Source of the DNA: Flavobacteriaceae bacterium
Lineage (GTDB): Bacteria > Bacteroidota > Bacteroidia > Flavobacteriales > Flavobacteriaceae
Direction: 5' to 3'
NCBI GenBank assembly: GCA_024638225.1
Contig: JAHEKR010000065.1
Location: forward strand, 1-33,805
Length of the DNA stretch: 33,805 bases
The notes under the pieces are model-generated. The model did no database searches and was not told where the DNA came from. It saw only the letters and a program-made list of their open reading frames with translations. The translations under genes and the position numbers were made by a program. Numbering within the stretch: the stretch's first letter is position 1; each line of letters begins with the position of its first letter. Below are positions 8,214 through 15,069 of this stretch, piece by piece.

Positions 8214-9554
8214 TTATTCTCGAATTCGTAAAGCTTCTTTAAATAAACTATTCCGAACCTCGTTTATTGTTGGCGATGGATTGGTAAGCAAATTGCTTCT
8301 TTCATATGGGTCATTTTTTAAATCATAAACCGACTCTGTCCCATCGGCATCAACGATTAGTTTATACTGCGCATCTCTAACGGTATAACATATATTCCCA
8401 TCTGTTGATTTTTCAGTATAAGCATATGCTCTTGTGTTAACATCTGTTTCCCTAAGCAAAGCGTGGAAACTTTTACTGTTGTATTTTTCTAAAATAACAG
8501 AACCTGCCATTTGCGCAATTGTAGTAAATAAGTCTGTTGATTGAATTAAAGCATCCTCACGCTCCCCTTTTCTTGTTACACCTACTCCAGAGATAACCAT
8601 AGGGACATTTATACCACCTTGAAAAATACTTCCCTTAGCTCTTCTAGTTCGATATGGAGATTGAACAACTTGACTTGGCGTTCCGTTGTCTCCCAAGAAT
8701 ATCACAATAGTGTTCTCAAGACCATTTGGAATTGATTCAATAACTCGACCCAACTCAGTGTCAAGGGCTTCGATTGCAGAAAAATAATACGGCAAGGGGT
8801 TTGCCTCTATCATAGTCTCATCTTCAGACAAATTCCCTTGATTATGTAAGTTCGTTGGGGCAAGATGAAAAGGGGTGTGTGGCGCATTGTATGCGAGCCA
8901 TAAAAACCATGGCTTGGATCTTTGACTAATCCATTGAACTGCCTGATTAGAAAATTCAGTTGTTGTATAAGTGGCCACTCTTTCTCTTTCTCCATTTGTG
9001 ATCCGATTCCAGTTTGTGTATGACGACACACCTCCTCCAATAATGCCAGAGAAATAATCTACTCCCATGGAATTTGGATCAGTAATTGTATTTGATAAAT
9101 GCCATTTGCCGATTAATGCTGTATCATAGTCACCGTTTGTTTTATCTTTCAAAAAGTCGTGTAAAGACTCCTCATTTAATGAAATATCTTGCTCTACTTC
9201 CATTACACCCGAGTGGTACCCCAACTTACCGGTTAATATGGAAGCTCTGGTCGGAGAACAAACAGAATAAGTCCACAAATTATCGAAAGTAATTCCACCA
9301 GCCATTAAGTTATTTAGGGTTGGCAATTGTGGCTTTTCTTGCCCTTCAGGGTAATTTGGAAAAGCATCCTTTCCCATGTCATCTGCAATGACCAATAAAA
9401 TGTTTGGTAAGGTATTTTCAAATTTTTCTGATGCCTCAGAGGAGTTTGCTGGTTGGTTTTCGCAGGAAATAAAAATGATAAGCAGCATAAATATTCTATA
9501 CTGAACTACAAACCTTTTTTTGTAATTTTTGCTACGGTGCTTGATTGGCGTCAT
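8214..9554 (-). CDS. S1-family sulfatase, predicted lipoprotein
   Basis: The 446-residue product has a long basic N-terminus, a hydrophobic stretch and a lipobox-like FISC with C31 as the likely lipidation site. The catalytic domain begins with NILLVIADDMG, whose D58-D59 bind the metal, and carries C99-S-P-T-R (SVCSPTRASILTG), the C-x-P-x-R signature in which Cys is converted to formylglycine. GKWH and GDNGTPS supply further active-site residues. It would remove sulfate esters in the periplasm or at the cell surface; the substrate is unknown, and no glycoside hydrolase or maturase is in the window. I kept the first ATG, three bases after the upstream gene, because AAGGTGGAG precedes it and the basic stretch makes a good signal n-region. 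It is co-transcribed with the YHYH gene. Confidence 0.92.
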   Translation of the reverse strand: MTPIKHRSKNYKKRFVVQYRIFMLLIIFISCENQPANSSEASEKFENTLPNILLVIADDMGKDAFPNYPEGQEKPQLPTLNNLMAGGITFDNLWTYSVCSPTRASILTGKLGYHSGVMEVEQDISLNEESLHDFLKDKTNGDYDTALIGKWHLSNTITDPNSMGVDYFSGIIGGGVSSYTNWNRITNGERERVATYTTTEFSNQAVQWISQRSKPWFLWLAYNAPHTPFHLAPTNLHNQGNLSEDETMIEANPLPYYFSAIEALDTELGRVIESIPNGLENTIVIFLGDNGTPSQVVQSPYRTRRAKGSIFQGGINVPMVISGVGVTRKGEREDALIQSTDLFTTIAQMAGSVILEKYNSKSFHALLRETDVNTRAYAYTEKSTDGNICYTVRDAQYKLIVDADGTESVYDLKNDPYERSNLLTNPSPTINEVRNSLFKEALRIRE

Positions 9555-9557
9555 TTT

Positions 9558-10535
9558 TTAAACTCCACCTTTTAAACAACGTGTAAAGAAAGGAAAATCA
9601 TCGGTAACAACATAGTAGTAAATCCCATTAGGAAATTCATGAGTAACACCAAACCTTCCGTTACATTCGTCTAAATCTCCAAGTCCTTCTACATATTCAT
9701 AGTCTTGCGTAAATGCACCCATTGGAATGGGTTTATTGATATTACTATTTGCGTTTGGCCCACCAAGAATTGCCGTGAGTGTTTTTGGTCGATTTTCATC
9801 AGCTTGAGATTTCAATCGATAGCTAGTTGTTAATGCTTTTAATTGACTTTTTGAATCTTCAGGATTAGCGTAGCCATACCTTGCATAAACGGGAAAGCCA
9901 TCAGATGCCCATCCAATTAGGGTCATGCCGTCGTTATCTCCTAAAAAATCAATAAGTAATTCAGGCATTCCGTGATAATGATAAGCACCATTGGGTTGGA
10001 CATGTGCGTGATTCATATCATCTCCAAAATCAAAGGTATCATGTCCTAAAGCTTCAATATTCCAGTTTCCTTCTCCACGAGCCAAACTACATTCGCCAGC
10101 ATCATTGCACCTACCTGCAGTAGCTGGATCAAATTTTACACTATTTAACGCATACGCAATAGCCATGGCAGGACCAACCACTTCAAGACCACTTTCATAA
10201 ATTATTGAAGGACAAAGTGTAAAACTTTTGCTAACATTTTGCGCACTAATGCTGTTTGGATTATTTGAATTCGGGAAAGTACCTACTTCATGATTTGGAA
10301 TGCCATTTCCGTTCAATATTCTGCTTGTTCCATCTGATGACCACGAATACTTGCTAAGCGCCAAAACAGACTCGTCATCATTATAAATTTCTTCATCAAT
10401 ATTTACCAAAATATTAGCTGTAGAAGTTCCTATTGTACAATTTGTAGCTTCTTCATCAATTTGCGATGAAGACTCATTGTTGTCACATGATATGAATAAC
10501 AATCCAATTAGGATAATTCCAATTTTAAGATTCAT
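9558..10535 (-). CDS. YHYH-domain lipoprotein of unknown function
   Basis: The 325-residue product starts with a clear lipoprotein signal (hydrophobic stretch to LLFISC, C17 lipidated). The mature part has the hallmark motif GAYHYHG (Y185-H-Y-H188) of the YHYH family, a histidine-rich DDMNHAHVQPNGAYHYHG stretch, and GWASDGFPVYARYGY further on. The histidine-rich motif suggests metal binding, but I know of no established reaction for this family. At least six cysteines in the mature part may form disulfides, fitting an exported location. It is the first gene of a two-gene unit with the sulfatase (three bases apart), so a joint role on a sulfated substrate is possible. No clear TAnnTTTG promoter was found in front of it. 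Confidence 0.85.
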   Translation of the reverse strand: MNLKIGIILIGLLFISCDNNESSSQIDEEATNCTIGTSTANILVNIDEEIYNDDESVLALSKYSWSSDGTSRILNGNGIPNHEVGTFPNSNNPNSISAQNVSKSFTLCPSIIYESGLEVVGPAMAIAYALNSVKFDPATAGRCNDAGECSLARGEGNWNIEALGHDTFDFGDDMNHAHVQPNGAYHYHGMPELLIDFLGDNDGMTLIGWASDGFPVYARYGYANPEDSKSQLKALTTSYRLKSQADENRPKTLTAILGGPNANSNINKPIPMGAFTQDYEYVEGLGDLDECNGRFGVTHEFPNGIYYYVVTDDFPFFTRCLKGGV

Positions 10536-10635
10536 TTACTATTGGTTTTATTTTTGTTAGACCTTTAAAAACTAGAATAGTTTTAGATAGATGTAAAATT
10601 ATCTCTAAAAATAAATATTATTTTAAGTAATAAAA

Positions 10636-10660
10636 TGGGAGAAGAAGGGATTAACCTTCG
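10636..10660 (-). repeat. Partial copy of the tRNA-Ala 3' end
   Basis: Bases 10638-10652 (GGAGAAGAAGGGATT on the plus strand) are identical to 10901-10915, the acceptor stem and part of the T arm of tRNA-Ala. Similarity continues with a two-base gap through AACCTTCG against AACCCTCG. Both copies have the same orientation, 263 bases apart. Such partial copies of tRNA 3' ends are typical of integrase attachment sites; no integrase gene is in the window. Confidence 0.65.
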
Positions 10661-10729
10661 GGTTTTCCTCGTGAATCCAGTACTGCAAATGTAACTTCCT
10701 GTCCTTGCAGTCCAGACGTTTTAAACAAC

Positions 10730-10765
10730 AAAGCGCAATCAAGTAAGACTTGTTGCGCTTTTTAT
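10730..10765 (+). terminator. Strong plus-strand hairpin terminator without an upstream gene
   Basis: AAAGCGCAA-T-CAAGT pairs with ACTTG-TTGCGCTTT across an AAG loop: 14 base pairs with one bulged T, followed on the plus strand by TTTT. The nearest plus-strand gene to the left ends at 7964, and all genes between lie on the minus strand. The hairpin may end an unseen short transcript, be a relic of a lost element, or act in the reverse direction. Confidence 0.7.
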
Positions 10766-10797
10766 ATGTTAAAATCCTAACGAAGTTACGCTTGATC

Positions 10798-10841
10798 GTA
10801 GAGCAGAGGGGTGTGAAATCAAACTATTTTGGTGAGGATTT
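10798..10841 (+). repeat. Right copy of the 44-base imperfect repeat (partner at 8058-8101)
   Basis: It is a direct repeat of 8058-8101 (33 of 44 positions by hand alignment). The pair brackets the sulfatase and YHYH genes, and this copy sits 58 bases from the tRNA-Ala 3' end. The divergence suggests an old event. Confidence 0.5.
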
Positions 10842-10899
10842 AACTATTTTACTAAAAAGTTGTTTCCAAGAATAAATTATTATTCCCGAAAATAATTTG

Positions 10900-10973
10900 T
10901 GGAGAAGAAGGGATTCGAACCCTCGACCTCTTGACTGCCAGTCAAGCGCTCTAGCCAACTGAGCTACATCCCC
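10900..10973 (-). tRNA. tRNA-Ala (anticodon GGC)
   Basis: The 74-base minus-strand sequence folds as a cloverleaf. The acceptor is GGGGATG with CTTCTCC, the D arm GCTC/GAGC, the anticodon stem CTTGA/TCAAG with loop CTGGCAG (anticodon GGC), and the T arm GAGGG-TTCGAAT-CCCTT. The G3-U70 wobble pair, the alanine identity element, and discriminator A73 are present. CCA is not encoded. One U-U mismatch at acceptor pair 6-67 is visible. Confidence 0.96.
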
Positions 10974-11015
10974 AAATTTTTCTTTCGCCAACGACGTCCA
11001 ACGGCTGACTCCGCA

Positions 11016-11023
11016 CAAAAATA
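11016..11023 (-). promoter_or_regulatory. Promoter -7 box for tRNA-Ala
   Basis: The minus strand reads TATTTTTG, an exact TAnnTTTG match, 42 bases upstream of the mature tRNA 5' end and just past the stop codon of the HAD gene. Confidence 0.5.
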
Positions 11024-11040
11024 AGCCATTTTCTTTTCTA

Positions 11041-11814
11041 TTACTTCATTAAAGCAGCTAAATAGTTAGGTAAGGCAGCAACAGACGTCAAAATGCCGTC
11101 GGGCGTAATTGGACTTTGTTCCACCAGTGCTTTTCGATACTTACCTGTTTGCACCAATACTGCATGATAGCCCGCATTTTGGGCACCTTCAATATCATTA
11201 ATTAAGTCATCACCCACCATAACTAATTCTTTTGCAGTTGCGTTTAAAAGCGTACTGCCCATCTCAAAAAAAGCAGCGTTGGGTTTGCCCACTAAATGCG
11301 CCTTTTTTCCCGTGGCATGCTCCAGTGCCGCCACAAAAGCACCACTGTCTAGCATCAGTCCTTTGTCGGTTTGAAAATAACGTCCCTTGTGAAGTGCAAT
11401 CAGCTCAGCGCCCTCAAGCAGTTGATTCATTAGGCTATTTAATAAATCGTAATCCCAATCGTTGCCAATATCTCCAATAACTATGGCCTCCAGTTGATCC
11501 GTAACAGTTGGCGGATAGTCGGTTTGCGCAGCCTCAGCCAGCACCAATCTACAACGCGTTAGCCCCATTTTTTGTAACTGCAGGACCCCTGCATAGTTGG
11601 CACTCAACAATTCATTTTCGCTAATGTCAAGACCCAAGTGTTGGAGTTTAGTTACAAGTGCACTTCTAGACAAGGTGGTGTTGTTTGTTACAAAACGATA
11701 TCCAATACCTTTTGCGCGTAGCCATGCAAGGGTTTCGTTTCCGCCAGGAATCAATTTGCCACCCACATAAAACACCCCATCTAAATCAAACAATACGCCT
11801 TTAATGGATTTCAT
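11041..11814 (-). CDS. HAD-superfamily class IIA phosphatase (NagD/LHPP-like)
   Basis: The 257-residue cytoplasmic protein has HAD motif I FDLDGVF (nucleophile D10, acid/base D12), motif II FVTNNTT, the motif III lysine in VGKPN, and motif IV MVGDDLINDIEGAQNAG. The cap between motifs II and III is of the large C2 type, so this is subfamily IIA, with members such as NagD and mammalian LHPP/HDHD2. These remove phosphate from small molecules; the actual substrate cannot be read from sequence. It is divergent from the enoyl-CoA hydratase-like gene, and its promoter box lies at 11861-11868. It marks the start of the more GC-rich housekeeping side, beyond tRNA-Ala. Confidence 0.88.
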   Translation of the reverse strand: MKSIKGVLFDLDGVFYVGGKLIPGGNETLAWLRAKGIGYRFVTNNTTLSRSALVTKLQHLGLDISENELLSANYAGVLQLQKMGLTRCRLVLAEAAQTDYPPTVTDQLEAIVIGDIGNDWDYDLLNSLMNQLLEGAELIALHKGRYFQTDKGLMLDSGAFVAALEHATGKKAHLVGKPNAAFFEMGSTLLNATAKELVMVGDDLINDIEGAQNAGYHAVLVQTGKYRKALVEQSPITPDGILTSVAALPNYLAALMK

Positions 11815-11836
11815 AATTTATCAATCGTTTATTCCG

Positions 11837-11844
11837 TATTTTTG
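11837..11844 (+). promoter_or_regulatory. Promoter -7 box of the hydratase-queD run
   Basis: TATTTTTG matches TAnnTTTG exactly, 23 bases before ATG 11868. A start site near 11850 would leave the in-frame TTG at 11850 without a leader, which supports ATG 11868 as the true start. Confidence 0.6.
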
Positions 11845-11860
11845 CCTCGTTGTCTGAGAA

Positions 11861-11868
11861 CAAAGATA
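11861..11868 (-). promoter_or_regulatory. Promoter -7 box of the HAD phosphatase gene
   Basis: The minus strand reads TATCTTTG, an exact TAnnTTTG match, 46 bases before the HAD ATG. It overlaps the start codon region of the oppositely oriented hydratase gene, so the two promoters face across each other. Confidence 0.55.
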
Positions 11869-12641
11869 TGGGGAATCAACACATAAATGAAGGGGTACAT
11901 GTGCAGAATGTGGCTACTGTAGCTACCATTAGCTTTGCACACCCCAAGCACAATTGTTTTCCTCAAGCACAACTTAAAGCACTTACCGCAGCCATTGACA
12001 CTTGCGCTCAAGACGATACTGTTCGGGTAATATTATTGCAAAGCGATCCCACAAAGGCCTTTTGTGCCGGCGCATCTTTTGATGAACTATTAGCCGTACA
12101 AACACCTCAGCAAGGCAAAAGCTTTTTTATGGGTTTTGCCCATTTAATTAACGCCATGCGTTTATGTACCAAACCCATTGTAGGTCGTATTCATGGGAAA
12201 GCAATCGGTGGAGGTGTGGGCATCGTAGCGGCTTGTGATTACTCCATTGCTACCTCTACTGCTCAAATACGCCTATCAGAACTCGCCATTGGGATTGGCC
12301 CCTTTGTTATTTCTCCTGCAATAACACGAAAAATGGGTGCAGCAGCGCTTGCAGCTTTAGCGCTGCAACCCAAAGAATGGAAATCTGCCGAATGGGCCTT
12401 ATCACAAGGGCTGTATGCAGAAGTACACCCTGATTTTGAAACCGCCAACAGTGCTGCTATTGCCTTGGCAAAACAACTGGCAACCTATGCGACAGATGCC
12501 GTAGCCGAACTCAACAAAACCCTTTGGGCAGATACCGACCATTGGGCCGAACTCTTACCAAATAACGCCAAAATTTCTGGGCAGCTCTTATTGCTTCCAG
12601 AAACACAAGCCACACTGCGAAAACTTAAACCAAACAAATGA
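11868..12641 (+). CDS. Enoyl-CoA hydratase/isomerase (crotonase) family protein
   Basis: The 257-residue protein carries the crotonase fold signatures: AFCAGASFDELL (first oxyanion-hole region), then IVGRIHGKAIGGGVGIVAACDYSIA (second oxyanion-hole loop, given here only as a landmark from about residue 104) and RLSELAIGIGPFVISP with a Glu in the position of a catalytic acid. Such enzymes act on acyl-CoA thioesters, for example in beta-oxidation or leucine degradation (methylglutaconyl-CoA hydratase). The exact substrate is not clear. ATG 11868 is preferred over an in-frame TTG at 11850, which coincides with the predicted transcription start. Its stop overlaps the ATG of the QueD gene (ATGA), so the two are coupled although functionally unrelated. 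Confidence 0.88.
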   Translation: MGNQHINEGVHVQNVATVATISFAHPKHNCFPQAQLKALTAAIDTCAQDDTVRVILLQSDPTKAFCAGASFDELLAVQTPQQGKSFFMGFAHLINAMRLCTKPIVGRIHGKAIGGGVGIVAACDYSIATSTAQIRLSELAIGIGPFVISPAITRKMGAAALAALALQPKEWKSAEWALSQGLYAEVHPDFETANSAAIALAKQLATYATDAVAELNKTLWADTDHWAELLPNNAKISGQLLLLPETQATLRKLKPNK

Positions 12642-13087
12642 GTAAAATCCGCATCACAAAAAGTTTTACATTCGAAACAGGACATGCCTTATACGGATAC
12701 GATGGACTGTGTAAAAATGTCCATGGGCATAGCTATAAATTGGATGTTACGGTTATTGGCACACCTATAAAGGACAGCAACAATGTTAAGTTTGGGATGG
12801 TCATTGACTTTAAAGATTTAAAGAAAATTGTCAAAGAAGAAATCGTTGATGTTTTCGATCATGCCACTGTTTTTAATCAAAATACGCCGCATGTAGAACT
12901 AGCCAAAACCCTAGCGGATAGTGGACATAAAGTTATATTGGTAGACTACCAACCCACTAGCGAAGAAATGATCATCGATTTTGCAACTAAAATAAAGGCA
13001 AAGTTGCCCAATTCCATCCAACTACATCATTTGCGTCTGCAAGAAACGGCCACCTCTTTTGCAGAGTGGTTCGCTGCCGACCAGTAA
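12638..13087 (+). CDS. queD: 6-pyruvoyl-tetrahydropterin synthase / QueD-like enzyme
   Basis: The 149-residue protein matches the PTPS/6-carboxytetrahydropterin synthase family. Zinc ligands H16, H29 and H31 lie in ETGHALYGYDG and NVHGHSY, catalytic C25 in DGLCKN, H-A-T in VFDHATVFN, and the substrate-binding Glu in RLQETATS. In bacteria this family usually converts 7,8-dihydroneopterin triphosphate to 6-carboxytetrahydropterin in the route to queuosine and other 7-deazaguanines. The gene starts within the stop codon of the hydratase gene (ATGA overlap). No other queuosine genes are in the window, so a biopterin-type role cannot be fully excluded. Confidence 0.9.
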   Translation: MSKIRITKSFTFETGHALYGYDGLCKNVHGHSYKLDVTVIGTPIKDSNNVKFGMVIDFKDLKKIVKEEIVDVFDHATVFNQNTPHVELAKTLADSGHKVILVDYQPTSEEMIIDFATKIKAKLPNSIQLHHLRLQETATSFAEWFAADQ

Positions 13088-13091
13088 TTTG

Positions 13092-13099
13092 TACTTTTG
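13092..13099 (+). promoter_or_regulatory. Promoter -7 box directly in front of lpxH
   Basis: TACTTTTG matches TAnnTTTG exactly and ends only four bases before ATG 13104. If used, the transcript would begin at or next to the start codon, giving a leaderless mRNA. Confidence 0.5.
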
Positions 13100-13103
13100 T
13101 AGC

Positions 13104-13862
13104 ATGAATATACCTGAAGGTAAAAAAGTATACTTCGCTTCAGACAACCACCTGGGTGCACCAACACCAGAAAAGAGTCGTGTGCGTGAACGACAGTTTG
13201 TTGCTTGGTTGGATACAATCAAAAAAGATGCAGCTGCCGTTTACCTTATGGGTGATTTGTTTGACGTATGGATTGAGTACAATCGTGTTGTACCTAAAGG
13301 GTTTGTTCGCGTGTTGGGCAAACTGGCAGCGCTTACCGATAGTGGTATTCCCGTTTATTTTTTTGCGGGCAATCACGATATGTGGATGAGCGGATATTTT
13401 GAAGAAGAATTGGGTATTCCTGTGTCTTTTGCTCCTCAAGAGCTGATCTTAAACAACAAGAAATTCCTTATCGGACACGGGGATGGCTTAGGTCCAGGCG
13501 ACCGGGGATACAAGCGTTTAAAAAAGGTATTTTCAAATCGCTTGATGCAGTTCTTATTTCGCTGGATACATCCGGATTTAGGCTTGCGTTTGGCACAATA
13601 TTTATCGCTTAGAAATCGATTAATTTCTGGCGATGAGGATAAGAAATACCAAGGGCCTGAGCAAGAGTGGTTGGTGCAGTACTGCGAGAAAAAATTAGAA
13701 ACAGCAACATTCGATTTCTTTGTCTTTGGTCACCGTCATTTACCTTTAGATATAGAGCTGTCCAAAAATGCGCGCTACATCAATCTAGGCGATTGGATTG
13801 AGTACAATACCTATGCTGTTTTTGATGGCGACACCCTTACGCTGAATACTTGGGATGATTGA
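13104..13862 (+). CDS. lpxH: UDP-2,3-diacylglucosamine diphosphatase (lipid A pathway)
   Basis: The 252-residue protein is a calcineurin-type metallophosphoesterase with all metal-binding motifs in order: SDNHLG (D14, H16), GDLFDVW (D51), GNHD, GHGDG and FGHRH. The FDVW and GDRGYKRLKK stretches are typical of LpxH rather than generic phosphoesterases. It hydrolyses UDP-2,3-diacylglucosamine to lipid X and UMP at the inner membrane surface, an essential step of lipid A synthesis. An in-frame upstream start at 13059 would overlap queD and run through the promoter box, so ATG 13104 is preferred. The 3' end overlaps hflX by eight bases. Confidence 0.9.
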   Translation: MNIPEGKKVYFASDNHLGAPTPEKSRVRERQFVAWLDTIKKDAAAVYLMGDLFDVWIEYNRVVPKGFVRVLGKLAALTDSGIPVYFFAGNHDMWMSGYFEEELGIPVSFAPQELILNNKKFLIGHGDGLGPGDRGYKRLKKVFSNRLMQFLFRWIHPDLGLRLAQYLSLRNRLISGDEDKKYQGPEQEWLVQYCEKKLETATFDFFVFGHRHLPLDIELSKNARYINLGDWIEYNTYAVFDGDTLTLNTWDD

Positions 13863-15066
13863 ACAAAAAAAACACGCCTTTGAATTAGCGGTATTGGTGG
13901 GCATCATCAATCAAGAGCAAAGCGAGCAGCAAGTCAATGATTATATGGACGAGCTGGCTTTTTTGACCCTAACTGCTGGGGGAAAAGTAAAAAAAAGATT
14001 TACCCAAAAACTCGATACCCCAAACCCCAAAACCTTTATTGGAAGTGGAAAAATGGAAGATGTACGTGCTTACGTCAAAACCAACGACATCAGCGCGGTT
14101 GTTTTTGACGATGAGTTAACTCCAGCGCAGCAGGGCAATATCGAAGAGCTTCTAAAGTGTAAGATTTTGGATCGTACGGGACTTATTTTGGACATTTTTG
14201 CTCAGCGCGCCAAGACCAGCTATGCACGTACACAAGTAGAACTTGCGCAATACCAGTATTTACTGCCAAGACTAAAGGGCTTATGGACACACTTAGAACG
14301 ACAGCGTGGAGGTATCGGGATGCGTGGTCCCGGTGAAACGGAAATAGAAACAGACCGTCGAATTGTTCGCGATAAAATCTCTTTGCTAAAAAAGAAATTG
14401 ACAACCATAGATCGACAGATGGCTACTCAGCGTGGGAACAGGGGTTCACTCATCCGCGTTGCTTTGGTAGGATACACCAATGTGGGAAAATCTACCTTGA
14501 TGAATGTATTGAGTAAAAGTGATGTGTTTGCCGAGAACAAGCTCTTTGCTACTCTGGATACAACCGTGCGAAAAGTAGTGGTGGGAAATCTCCCTTTTTT
14601 ATTATCTGACACAGTAGGCTTTATTCGGAAATTACCAACGCAATTGGTTGAAAGTTTTAAAAGTACACTAGACGAGGTACATGAGGCTGATTTGTTGTTG
14701 CATGTGGTAGATATTGCCCACCCACAGTTTGAGGCGCATATAAATGCGGTCAATGAGTTGCTTGCAGAACTGAAAGTTCAAGAAAAGCCTACGCTGATGG
14801 TATTCAATAAAATAGATGCCTATAAAGCCGAAAATTTTGATGAAACCGACTTGATGACCACTCGTGAAAGTAAGCACTTTAGTTTGGAAGAGTGGGAAGA
14901 AACATGGATGGCCAAAACACAAGGAGATGCCGTGTTTGTGTCTGCAGCAAAAAAGGTGAATATGGAAACCTTCCGCAATAAGCTCTATCAAAAAGTGCGT
15001 GCCTTACACGTCACACGCTTTCCGTATAATCACTTTTTGTATCCCGAAATTGTAATTGAAGAGTAA
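13855..15066 (+). CDS. hflX: Ribosome-associated GTPase HflX
   Basis: The 403-residue protein has the HflX N-terminal domain (about 1-150), the glycine-rich linker GGIGMRGPGETEIETDRR (152-169), a helical segment, and a GTPase domain with G1 GYTNVGKST (206-214), G3 DTVGFIRKLP and G4 NKID. HflX binds ribosomes and splits stalled or idle 70S particles under stress. The start overlaps the end of lpxH by eight bases, implying coupled translation. The stop lies only three bases from the stop of the convergent DUF3078 gene, with no terminator hairpin between. Length is normal for the family; the C-terminal NHFLYPEI resembles other Bacteroidota members. Confidence 0.96.
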   Translation: MIEQKKHAFELAVLVGIINQEQSEQQVNDYMDELAFLTLTAGGKVKKRFTQKLDTPNPKTFIGSGKMEDVRAYVKTNDISAVVFDDELTPAQQGNIEELLKCKILDRTGLILDIFAQRAKTSYARTQVELAQYQYLLPRLKGLWTHLERQRGGIGMRGPGETEIETDRRIVRDKISLLKKKLTTIDRQMATQRGNRGSLIRVALVGYTNVGKSTLMNVLSKSDVFAENKLFATLDTTVRKVVVGNLPFLLSDTVGFIRKLPTQLVESFKSTLDEVHEADLLLHVVDIAHPQFEAHINAVNELLAELKVQEKPTLMVFNKIDAYKAENFDETDLMTTRESKHFSLEEWEETWMAKTQGDAVFVSAAKKVNMETFRNKLYQKVRALHVTRFPYNHFLYPEIVIEE

Positions 15067-15069
15067 AGA

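Larger units (their letters stand above)
10536..10899. other. Gene-free boundary region with repeat remnants and a strong hairpin
   Basis: No credible coding frame exists in these 364 bases. They hold a decayed copy of the tRNA-Ala 3' end (10636-10660), a strong plus-strand hairpin (10730-10765) and the right copy of the 44-base repeat (10798-10841). Just 3' of the tRNA, AAATTATT and AATAATTT arms around a TTCGGGAAT loop (about 10876-10898, minus strand) could act as a weak tRNA terminator. Confidence 0.7.

Noticed and set aside
953-10535. Classical polysaccharide utilisation locus
   Set aside because: No SusD-like lipoprotein and no polysaccharide hydrolase are present; the receptor stands alone and the only GH13 protein is a phosphorylase without an export signal.
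10824-11018. A 64-codon open frame on the minus strand including GDVAQLARALDW
   Set aside because: It is the well-known false translation of a tRNA gene; the frame runs straight through tRNA-Ala.
13059-13103. Longer N-terminus for LpxH
   Set aside because: It would overlap queD and cross the promoter box; LpxH proteins begin close to the DNHLG motif.
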